This document shows positions 49,740 through 60,260 of a DNA stretch of 64,000 bases, one piece after another (within the stretch, counting starts at the first letter, position 1; each line of letters begins with the position of its first letter). The notes below the pieces were generated by a model that saw nothing but the letters and a program-made list of their open reading frames with translations, ran no database searches and was not told the origin of the DNA. Made by a program: the position numbers and the translations under genes. This DNA is from Nymphaea colorata (Eukaryota; Streptophyta; Magnoliopsida; Nymphaeales; Nymphaeaceae), in assembly GCF_008831285.2 (NCBI RefSeq), contig NC_045143.1:124001-188000 (forward strand), written 5' to 3'.

Positions 49740-49929
49740 CGTCGCACCATCGAGGATCCAGCCTCCTCCATCGTCGCGCCATCGAAGATCCAAACTCCTC
49801 CCATCGAGAGAGAAGGAGAGGGTGCTTTCTTTCCGGGAACTCGGCGGGAAAAAGAAAGCCCTCGTAACAGAATGGCCGTTGAGAAGTGTTTCTTGAACTT
49901 CTTGATTTATTGTGACCCCTTTTCATTCT

Positions 49930-51199
49930 TACTTTGAAAAAATTATAAATAGGCGCCCACAGCCGCTCAAATTTTCAAACACCACAATGATACCCCCAAC
50001 TTTTGCACGAAGTCTCGCTTACTCACAAAAACAATTAATTTTTTTCTAAACATTTAACATAAAAATGAGAAGGTGATAAAAAAATTTTCAAAATTTAAGT
50101 TTTAGTTCGGGTGCTGTATGATATTTCATGCTCATCAAACGTGCCCCTTAAGTTATTGTTAGTAATCCTTGTTGGTTGAATCAGTGTGTATCAGCCGATT
50201 CCCTCCATTTTTTATTTTTAAATCAGTGTAAAATATTTTAAACTATTTTTTAATTTAAATAAGATATTAGCCCCTCTTGTATTTTATAATTTAAATAAGA
50301 AATTATATTTGATTTTGTGTATGATTTATAAACTTTGTTATATTAAATGAATTACTTAAATCATTTAAATTTATAAAAAAAAATAGAATATTTGGCGATC
50401 CCAACTACCCATCTTTTATATTGTTGAAGGTGTGCGTTTGATTAACTTGTATATTGTTGAGACTTTTAATTACTTTTAAATATATTTTGAAGTTTTATTT
50501 AACTATTTTTATTTTTTAATATTTTTAATCAATTCGCAACCAATCAACTGACGGGCGGCCTGGCCGGCCAATTTGGTGTACAAGGTGGCAGGAAGGAATG
50601 ACAAGAGTTGTGTGACTCATCACTCATGAAACAAATTAAAGATGGTAGTACAAGGAATTTTTTTAAATTTGAGTAGATTCACCAAACAACACTTGAAACA
50701 TGTGTCTCATGAATTTAACCCAATTTTGAAGTAGATTCATGAAACACTAACGCTCATTAAAAGACTCTTTGGTCATTAAGAGAATCTAACCCAATTTTGA
50801 AGTAGATAAAATGCATTGTACTTTGAGGTTTAGTATATTTTCAAACAACCCTTAAGAAGAACTCGGTTTGTCCATGGTCTCAAATTTATTGCTAGAACGT
50901 GTCAAGATATTGACATTAAAATCAAATCAAGATTTCAATTCCTAACTCGATGGCAAGTTTGATTTATAGGATATTTGGCTAGAGGGAAAATGAAAGCTTT
51001 GGATTTTACAGTTGGACTCTTCTAAGTCCAAAAAAAAGAAAATCTAAAGAATGGGTACCAAGACAGCACTGAATAGAGTTCATGTCTGCAAATGTACTAA
51101 CCAAATTTGCCCTAATTAAGAGACTATTTAATAAGAAGAAACATGTGTTTTTGAATTATATGGTGTGAAAATGCTACGCTTTTTTTGCGTGATTATGGA
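49930..51199. other. AT-rich intergenic stretch without a gene, copy 2
   Basis: Counterpart of 10440-11686. No exon or mobile-element terminus was seen. Confidence 0.6.
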
Positions 51200-52690
51200 T
51201 ATTATTTTGTAACCAAACAATCAAAGCTTAGCTATAATCATTCTATATTTTCTGAAACAATAAGCCGCGTTCTTTTTTTTCCTTTAGTTGAAGGAGAAAG
51301 AGAAATTGGGGATGTTGAGCGCTGGGTCCGAGATGCAGACTCCGTTGAAGCACGCTTGGAGACTGAGAATTGTTTGTTTGACCGGATCGAACCGGTTGAC
51401 CAGGTCAGGCTCGGGCAGCACTTCCTTGTTCCCTCTTCGATCAAACTCGCTTAGACCCTAAAATTTTGACCAAAACGATGGTCAGTAGTCCACATACTCT
51501 GTCGCTGAGTAAAATTTCCTCTATGCCCAAGATCTCCTAAACAAACTGCTGAGATGCCATTCCCTTTCTCAGGACCGAACAACAGATTACCAAATTCTCA
51601 AGTTGGTTTATTATTTTCTTTTATTTTTCTATAATCGGTTTAATTTGGTGCAAACAGATAAGGCAGTAATTTTTTTTTTGAAAAAGTTGAGATTGCCAAT
51701 TTGCCATAGTGCCATCACATGATTGTTTTGAAAGGGAATGGCAAACGTGTAATATCTTCAAATAAGTGGCTCCTTTTATACAGAGCAGGTTCTTTCTGGA
51801 AGGAAAGCAGTGGCAGAAGTGAAATACTCTGAGGTTGAAAGGGCAATACTCTGAGGTTGAAAAGGCCTTTGGGTGCAGCCAAATCCTTCCAAGAAGTAGG
51901 GTAGAGAAAACGTCGGCGTTCCCGTTCAGAGAAGAAGCTCTCTACCCTATTTCAAGACTCACTACGACCAGAGATCAAGGTCTCTACCCTACGCTTCTCT
52001 CTCGTTCACTCTGCGTTGACGGTCATGGCTACGAGAGGAAAGAAGCCCATGTGCAAATAAGATGTAAGTATCATACAAGCATAGTATTCATTTCGCATCA
52101 ATGTTGTCGAACTTCTAGAATGGATATATTTCAATTTTCAAAATGTGAACATAAAGGAATCATCCTCGACATCTTAGGTAATAATTTGAGAAGAATTGGA
52201 CTGGTTTCTATTGCGCGACATCATTTGAGATGTCATTTGATTTGAGGTTCCATAGTAAAAAAGAGTGGACTGAGTCATAAAAGAATGATTCAAGTATGTG
52301 CATGGTCAGCCCAGGAAGATGACTATTATAATGCTGATGATTATGTACATATGTAATAACTTCATAGTGGCGATCTAAAAACTATTGGTGAGCCCCAACA
52401 GGAGGAGGAACAAAATAAGAACACTCTAGTAGACTGCCTCACACTTAGAATTGATGAAAAGAATAAGGACTTGTGGTCTAATTGATGAAAAGAAGGTCAG
52501 TAGCATCATTGTAATTGCATCATTAGGTTGTTTATGGGTTTAATTTAGTTTTATGTTTCCATGATAAGTAGTTTTATGTAAAAGAAGAGGGCACCTGTTT
52601 AAGTGGTCTTAATTGCATATAGATACAAGCTTGGTAGTAGAGAACAAGTCATACTAAGCAATTCTGTTTGTACCCTTGTTATGCTGGTTT
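51200..52690. other. A2-only tail with unrecognised open frames
   Basis: The stretch is not duplicated here except for 52087-52182. It holds an 89-codon plus frame (51185-51454, start MRDYGYYFVTKQSK) and a 136-codon plus frame (51835-52245, start MKGQYSEVEKAFGC). The C-terminal part of the latter contains the conserved FISHQCC segment. Neither has a recognised domain. Positions 51840-52030 contain several GTAGGGTAGAG/CTCTACCCTA pairs that can form short stems. Confidence 0.4.
52087..52182 (+). other. Conserved 32-codon segment (FISHQCC), third copy
   Basis: The segment reads FISHQCCRTSRMDIFQFSK and ends ILDILGN. Compared with C1 there are six base changes; four are silent third-position changes and two are replacements (Arg to Met, Val to Ile). 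The frame is open and extends upstream and downstream. Confidence 0.4.
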
Positions 52691-52697
52691 TCCCTAG

Positions 52698-52918
52698 AGC
52701 TGAAAAAACAAGAAAGTAGAAATTCTGATTTACGGATTGAGATTCTGAAAGAAAGTTGAGAAGTGGTGCAATGGGAAGGTCTAAAGTCTAAACTCGCACA
52801 GCGTGATATAGAGTTGCAGAAACGAGGAGCCCACTATGACTATGAGAAAAAAAAAAAGAAGCTTGAGGAGGATATTCACATGTTTCAGATTCTATTTCAG
52901 ATTCAGATCCCAATCTAA
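52698..52918 (+). pseudogene. Coiled-coil exon remnant, possibly from an XH/XS-domain (IDN2/FDM-like) protein
   Basis: After a TTTTCCCTAG acceptor the plus strand reads LKKQESRNSDLRIEILKES, TGA (52757-52759), EVVQWEGLKSKLAQRDIELQ, KRGAHYDYEKKKKKLEEDI and stops at 52916-52918. It is rich in Lys, Glu and Leu with heptad-like spacing. The stretch ELQKR-AH-x-x-x-EKKKLEEDI resembles the coiled coil of plant XH/XS proteins such as IDN2/FDM, which act in RNA-directed DNA methylation. That likeness is to a low-complexity coil, so it is tentative. The in-frame TGA and absence of XH or XS domains point to a dead fragment. It abuts the start of block E3. Confidence 0.42.
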
Positions 52919-54988
52919 ATTGCAACGGATATTCACATGTTTCATTTGCATGTTCCAAATCTAGTTCTTTGGGTTTTTTTTTGGTACCGATTTTCCAAAT
53001 GCTTCGATCGAATATCTAGATATCAAATCAAATACATTGACATACCTACATATCAATTTCCTAACCAAGTTGATAGACACAAGGCCAAACCGAACGAGAG
53101 GGCCTTGGTTCCTGTCTTTAATGGACTGTTTTTTAAAGCCTGTATGGCTTGTAGTGGAAGGTGGTAGGGAGTTTCATTAAGGCCCTTCTTGCACACAAAA
53201 CCTTTTTTTGTTTTTGTCTACCCACCAAAACATAAAAGCTATGTTTTTTAAACTCATTTAAACAATCATTTTTACAAAACCAAGTTTTCTAAAAAATCAT
53301 TTTGTCAAGGAATTGCCCAAACGGTACCTAAAGCTTTTAAGCGAAGTAAATTGAACTCTTGTTTGCCTGAACGATAAATACGCATGACATGTCTCAACCA
53401 TTTGTGAGTGCCTTGTACTGAAAATGCTACATGTGATTAAGTCTTTTCCTTTAAGTGTATTTTTGAAAGGCTAAGTAAGTGACATTTAAAAATTCAAATA
53501 TGTAGTAGAATTCATTTTTTCTTTTTCAATTTGAAACAAATTGATGGAAATGCCTCTAATGACTACATATATGAAGAACTACAATCAATCAATTAACATG
53601 CGTAGGAAAGCTCGGGTTTCCATGTGAAGATCATGACCAAGTTCATCTCAAATGATCATTTGTGAAAAAGCTTGGGAGTAAGATTCGCACCAACACGACC
53701 TGCCGTCTATGTCGGCATTAAAATCTCCAGTCAAAGAATGAACACCTACTAGGGCGGTATTGGGCCCGCCCTGTTCGATTTAGAGTTAGAATTTCCAGTT
53801 AGAGTAGACATCAACGAGGAGCACTAAATTCTAGAACAAGTATAAAGGGCAATATATGTCACAATTTTTGTGGACTATCTATTTCCTTGTATATATAAGC
53901 CAAAGTTTGGGTGTATCTCTTAGAAATTATTGTTTGATTACCTCTTATCCTAGGCTCATGCATCGGACTTGGCATTGTTTTTTGAAGTGAAAAAATCTAA
54001 ACCAAGAACGTATTAGGTCCAATATCGTACTAAAAATTTGTCGAGAATTTTATTTTACAGAGGGTACGCCTCCACGTTTTATTAAATTTTACAGAGGGTA
54101 GGCCTCCACGTTTTATTAAGACAGATGACATCAGCATGAACAATAAAAAAATCAAGAACAGACAGCTGAATTGTGTACCCGGCTTCATCAATGATGGTGG
54201 CAGTTTGGAAGAGGACCTACACCTACCCATTAGAAATTAACGATGCGCGTGAAGAGTACCCGTTGAGTGTACCAGTAAAGCTTAATGGCAAGTTGAGTGA
54301 ATGGGTTCGGTGCCGGTGAGCTGACGACTACTTTAGTGCCCAGCGCCAAGTAGCAGACTAGTCCGCTAACATCTATCAGAGCCATTACATCACTCTGCAA
54401 CTACTTACAACAATACATGGCGCCTCCTCTCTACAATGCTAATGAGTTAACCAGCAATGGAATCTACTCAGGCAGCCGACGATTGTGGTGTCACCTCAAA
54501 GGTTACCACTTGCTTCCACCTCCTGGGAAGACAAGTTGGTTTTTCCTCGCTTTCTACTTTACAAAAAGGAATTACATAACAAAGTAGAAAGGAGGGTGAG
54601 TAAGAGGTTTTAGGGTCTTGTTTTCCAAATTAGAGCTTGGTTGTTTATAATTTACAGAAATTACTAAATATATTAATTTCCTGAGGTTTGTATCCGATTG
54701 ATATTATTTGTTCTCAAAATCATTAAAGTCTGCAACTGATCATATGTGAAAATGGCACTATGTATATAAGGCACTTACGTGAGAATATTTGCTCAAAAAG
54801 TCCGAACTTCCTTTCATATGTAGAGAGAGGGGGAGAACACAAAATGTACTTGTCTTACACGGAAGTGCTAAGGAAAGGCGAGGGACGAAGAACGATGTAA
54901 TTAAACTCCTCTCAATCCAAATTCAAAAGAAACCAGCGAAACTAGAGGTGGAGGATCACCAGTATACATGTACAACGATGACAATTTT

Positions 54989-55240
54989 CACCGGTATAGG
55001 CATATCTATACCGGTGGAGGGCTCACCGCTATAGCTGCTTCTCCCGGCGGTTACTATCACCGGAAGAGGCCACCTATAGCGGCGTATATCTTCATCGCTA
55101 GACCTGTATACAGGCGACGAAAATCACCGCCGGAGGCATGTATACCGGTGAATTTATCACCGCTGGAGTCCATGTATAGCGGTGAAGTTATCACCTCTAT
55201 AGATTGCAATACCGGCGATCAACATCACCGGTGAAGGTTG
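54989..55240. repeat. Palindromic ACCG(G/C)TATAG cluster, copy E3 (expanded)
   Basis: The first inverted pair has a shortened 6-base loop (ACCGGTATAG, GCATAT, CTATACCGGT). About 36 bp containing TGTATAGCGGTGAAGTTATC is added after the TTTATCACCGCT step, so this copy has extra motif iterations. Confidence 0.75.
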
Positions 55241-58200
55241 ACCGCAAGTAATATGTTCCGACCCACGCAATACCTCATTTAGTCAATCCAAACCCAACGC
55301 GATAAATCGGCCAGCGACGGATCGACTTGCTTAATTCTCTTTTTTAGTTTTACCATATATCCATAAGACCTTATTAACATGATTTTCAACCTCCAACTTA
55401 GCACGTAGTTGCAGGATCATTTTTCGGGGAATTTTTTTTGAAAAATAAAATTCGACCATCTCAAAGCTTCCAAACAGTGGAGCCTAAAAGCTAAAAATGC
55501 ATCACTGAAAAAACTCTGAATTAATGCTACAAATATGATGGAACCCAAGCTGGTTGGTGGATATTGCAGGTGGTGACCCCATTGACAGGAAGAAGTGCAG
55601 ACTATTGCTTCGAGTGTGTGGGCCTTGCCTCTCTCGCTTGCTGGCCTGTATAAAGACAAGCAAGCTGAAATCAACACTATCTCTCCTTTTGCAAATTTAT
55701 CAACATGTAAGCATCAGTTTCCGAAGAACAGCACAACCAAAGTAAACAGACATGTTAGGCACGCCAATAAAAAAAAAATTCCTGCATCAATGTAATCCAG
55801 AATCAGATCAAACTTTAGAACATCTCAATGAAAGAAATTCTACTCATATATACATACCTATATATCTATCTATCTATATATATATATATATTAAGGAATA
55901 ACAGATATTAAATGTAATCCCTAGATATCTTTTGCCACTTCACTCTCTCCCCCTCCCCTGTCTACAAAATATTTCTTTTTGCTTTTTGGTTGCCAAATGG
56001 ACACACTGCAGTAACTACTCTATCACTAGAAAATGAGAGAGGGATCTAGTTGGGAAAACAATCATTTATGACATTAAAAATTCTTCTTTGATGGTTTCTG
56101 TGAAGATAAATGAAACACCGTTAGATGGTAAAGATTAAGGGACATGTTATTTTATTGATATTGGATCTGGTTACATCAACCAGACATTGGGAACTCAAGA
56201 GATGCATAGCAAAACCAACAGGTGCTTGGGTGGTTGTTTGGCAATAATAACGGTATGACAAACTGTGCCTCAAGATAATCTTTGACAAGAATCTTATGTG
56301 CAGAAAATATACATTATACATGCTTCCTTCAATAGCTTCATATTAAGTTTCCCCATTTTGTTTTGATCCCAATGTCTGTACGGTTCTTGAACAACTTTCT
56401 AAAACCCTATGGAGCAAGGAGAGTTAGGTGCAGCAAAACTATTATTTGGTTCTTCTTTTTGTAACATAAAGTGTTGAAGCAAATGGATCTAACAACCCCA
56501 AGGCATTACTTGGTCAAAAGAAATAATCTGAAAGCATTGAAGCAGATATATAAGAAGGTGTTAGATTGGTTTAAACACACACTCTGAATATAATTAGTCG
56601 GTTCTAGCTCCAACAATCAGATCTTTTTTTTGTTTGAAATCAACATATTTTATCCATTTCATTATAAGCAGATATATAAAACAGGTACTTGAATTTCGAA
56701 CCCTAAACAAACCAAGATTCTGCACGCAAATTGACAGTTCATACCAACTATTGACTGGAAATGTACAAATCTAGACAACAGGCACAGTGAGCACCAATAT
56801 GGATAACTTGGACATGCAAATTAGTTACATGAATCCCAAAGTGTCATACCAACAAATCGATAAATTTTTTATATGCCCATATGCAAAAATATTATTCAAT
56901 CATTGACAAGGGACATACATTTGAAAAATTTCCTTTTTGGGCCTACATTTTGCCTGCAACCTGAAAAACCACATTTTGTAATTTTTAATAAGTGTCACAC
57001 CTACTCATTCCCTTGCTAGTCATTATTGAATATTATACAGGCAGCTGCGGTAATCACAGTGTCAAGCTGCCGAAAGTAATAAAATAAGGACACATTTTCC
57101 CTCTCCTAATGGTTAAATGGTACTCAACTTAGCTACCAGACAGATATATGAATGGAAAATCCCCATAAGTTGCCGACACAATATAGAGCAATTGTAAGCA
57201 TGGAAAACCGACGGCCAAAAGACAATTGTAACAACTACCCCTGCTCTCAGTAATAGTTTCCATACACATAAAACCGTCATTGGAGTATCTTTTTGGCATT
57301 TTTGTAAAGCAAATACAGTCACTACTCTTTTAAAGGTATTGATTTCAAAGGTTTCATGTGTACAAGGTTGTTGGAGAGGAGTAAAGAACTTGGGCCTTGT
57401 CATTGTCCCAGATCATAATCATTAGGTCCAAAATAAAGAACTTGGAAGGAAATTTTAGAAAAATGTGGACCAGTTTGGGCCTTTAGGATCTAAAATGTAA
57501 GAAAATATTGCATTTATGAGCAGGTTGAAAATTGTGCATAGTGTCACTTTTAGCAAAGCAAGCTTAAACATCGGAAAATATTGGCCTAAAGGTCAGGTTT
57601 AGTGAAACAACGGGCAATAATTGTGGAAAAAATTGTTGGATGAGGGGATGAGACTATGGGGATGGACAGATTTTAGAACTCCGCCTGAAACATGAAACTT
57701 TTCAAGAGCAAAAGGCAAGTAGTATATCAAATGGATCACAACTTCCTTTAGCAAAATTCCTGAGAATTTCAACTTGAGCTTTGTAAGTGCAGGTATTTGT
57801 GTGCAGAAGAGATGTTCAGCTCCGATATAGTTGAGAAGTCCCTACCTCTTGGTGATAATATAAGGCACCAGGCCTAAAAAACTCACAGGTCTGACCATAG
57901 CTTGGTCAGACTCAATTTGACCAAGCTGAGCTTGCACAAACATAAAATTAGAAAATACAATTACAAAAAGAATAAAAATGCTTACATATATTACTAATAT
58001 AGTCAAATGTATATATATGTGAGACTACGGTTATATACGCACTTGTGCATATAGCTTGATGGATCATACACATACACATATAAATTGCATATACACAAGT
58101 GTTTGCGATAATACACAAAGAACCTTCTAATAGCTAATGCCCCCACATACCATTTGTCCATTTTCTGCATTTAGATGTTTTTTTCACCATAAACCTATTA

Positions 58201-59006
58201 CCATTATCTCCTAACTTCTTTGAAACCACAAAAAAAAAAGCCCTAAACAAAACCTTTAGTGTGCAACTCAACCAACCACAAGGTTGAGCGACAAGCATCC
58301 AACAGTAGGCTGGAATGACCAACAATACCTGAAGCACTTGAATGTGACACCCCAACTATAACCACAGCCGTCTAACATTACTTAGAAGGCTAAAAAGTTA
58401 CAACATAAGATCAACACATTAATGGATCACTAAAGGTAATCACATACGAGAATATATGCATGCCCTTGTGTATCTCTCTTCCGTAAATGCCATAGGAATA
58501 GCAATGCAACCTAAATGAACCCTAACTCTACCAAATTCCAATATAATCTATTCTTTTCTGAAATATCACAGACTCTCCAGCCAAAAACTTAAATTAGATG
58601 ATACTGAAATACGATTTCTGCATCCTAATCATACATGCGAAAGGCCTAAGACAAGTCAAAGGATTGACCCCTATCACTTTTTTGATGCATGGTAGAATCG
58701 AAGGTTAAGTCCTGCACTATGGTGTTGGAAGCATCTTAACTGTAGAAAACCTTGAAAATTAAAACCCTTCAAGCAACCCCTCTAGTTCGATGCATGACAA
58801 TAAACTACCCTTGTTCTAAGTTTCTAACCTTTGAGGCTTCGATGGCATCTCAAGGAATGACTGTTGCAGGTGACTCGCTGTCTGCGACAACAGTGGTAGA
58901 TGGCGGCTGCTGCAAATAACGAACAGAACCCAAGACCACAAATTTGAAGGCCACGAAGTAATCAGAAGCCGTGCTCAGGGAAGAGGAGAGATAGAGAAAG
59001 AGATAC

Positions 59007-59084
59007 CGGGCTTGGGGAAATTTGGGATCACGGATCGACGTGGAGATCCTCTTGATGCGATCGTCGCCGCCCTCCCGATTCCAT
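59007..59084 (-). pseudogene. APT: Adenine phosphoribosyltransferase exon 1, copy E3 (degraded)
   Basis: The core DDRIKRIST is still readable, but the start region is frame-shifted and the GTGTGATCCC step has lost two bases (ATCCGTGATCCC), shifting the IRVIP motif. It lies within 270 bp of the gap, where base loss is frequent, so some lesions may be sequencing errors. Confidence 0.6.
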
Positions 59085-59268
59085 TGTGGATATAAAGTTG
59101 AAGCATTTAAAAAAAACATAGTGTACATACACACTGACATTTCATCAACCAATTTGAGGGCTACCGTTGAAGGGAAGAAACGAATGAAGAGATAACATAC
59201 GGCAAGAGGTGCGTCAGCGATGGTCGACGCAGAGCCTCAAACAGAGAGAGAGAGAGGGAGAGAGAGAG

Positions 59269-59368
59269 NNNNNNNNNNNNNNNNNNNNNNNNNNNNNNNN
59301 NNNNNNNNNNNNNNNNNNNNNNNNNNNNNNNNNNNNNNNNNNNNNNNNNNNNNNNNNNNNNNNNNNNN
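59269..59368. other. Assembly gap of exactly 100 N
   Basis: The left flank ends in a GA microsatellite and the right flank starts about 15 bp from an AT/ATCT microsatellite. Both are common assembly stop points. The orientation of the sequence to the right is set only by scaffolding. Confidence 0.99.
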
Positions 59369-60029
59369 AATATCTGTTATTCCTTAATTAATATATATAT
59401 AGATAGATAGATAGATATATAGATATGTATATATGACTAGAATTTCTTTCATTGAGATGTTCTAAAGTTTGATCTGATTCTGGATTACATTGATGCAGGA
59501 ATTTTTTTTTTATTGGCGTGCCTAACATGTCTGTTTACCTTGGTTGTGCATGGTAAGTAGGACGCCTCTGTTCTTCGGAAACTGATGCTTACATGTTGAT
59601 AAATTAGCAAAAGGAGAGATAGTGTTGATTTCAGCTTGCTTGTCTTTATACAGGCCAGCAAGCGAGAGAGGCAAGGGACACAACTCGAAGCAATAGTCTG
59701 CACTTCTTCCTGTCAATTCTGTCACCACCTGCAATACCACCAACCAGCTTGGGTTCCATCATATGTAGCATTAATTCAGAGTTTTTCAGTGATGCATTTT
59801 AGCTTTAGGCTCCACTGTTTGGAAGCTTTGAGATGGTCGAATTTATTTTCAAAAAAAATTCCCCGAAAAATGATCCTGCAACTACGTGCTAAGTTGCAGG
59901 TTGAAAATCATGTTAATAAGGTTATGGTAAAACTAAAAAAGAGAATTAAGCAAGTCGATCCGTCGCTGGCCGATTTATCGCGTTGGGTTGGATGACGAAA
60001 TGAGGAATCGTATGCGTGGGTCGGAACAA

Positions 60030-60260
60030 ATTACTTGCGGTCAACGTTCTCCGGTGAGTTGATGGCCGGTATGCATCTATACGGTGATAAATTCACCGGT
60101 AACATTCCTCCGGCGGTGATTTCGTCGCCTGTATACAGGTCTAGCGATGAAGATATGCGCCGCTATAGGTGTCCTCTTCCGGTGATAGTTACCGCCGGAG
60201 AAGCAGCTATAGCGGTGAGCCTTCCACCGGTATAGATATGCCAATGAATCTATACCGGTG
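60030..60260. repeat. Palindromic ACCG(G/C)TATAG cluster, contig 3 copy (inverted)
   Basis: This is the mirror of 23790-24006, with small base losses. Both members of the outer inverted pair are present. Confidence 0.72.

Larger units (their letters stand above)
37902..51199. repeat. Large duplicated block A, copy 2
   Basis: This copy matches contig 1 from 37926 (pairs with 1) to 51199 (pairs with 11686) and is about 1.6 kb longer because of extra satellite units. Several frames broken in copy 1 are intact here, notably in the valyl-tRNA synthetase fragment. Sequence continues without a gap on both sides. Confidence 0.92.
52925..59268. repeat. Duplicated block E, copy 3
   Basis: The copy aligns with about 21950-27840 of E1 and ends at the second gap inside a GA run. 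Like E2 it carries the 212-bp and 92-bp segments absent from E1. It has its own additions: about 165 bp at 53862-54025 and a 36-bp tandem duplication at about 54052-54120. From about 58480 on, single-base deletions relative to E1 become frequent, which looks like uncorrected contig-end sequence. No intact gene was seen. Confidence 0.9.

Noticed and set aside
59209-59391. Open frame running through the second N gap
   Set aside because: It is an artefact of translating unknown bases and a GA repeat.
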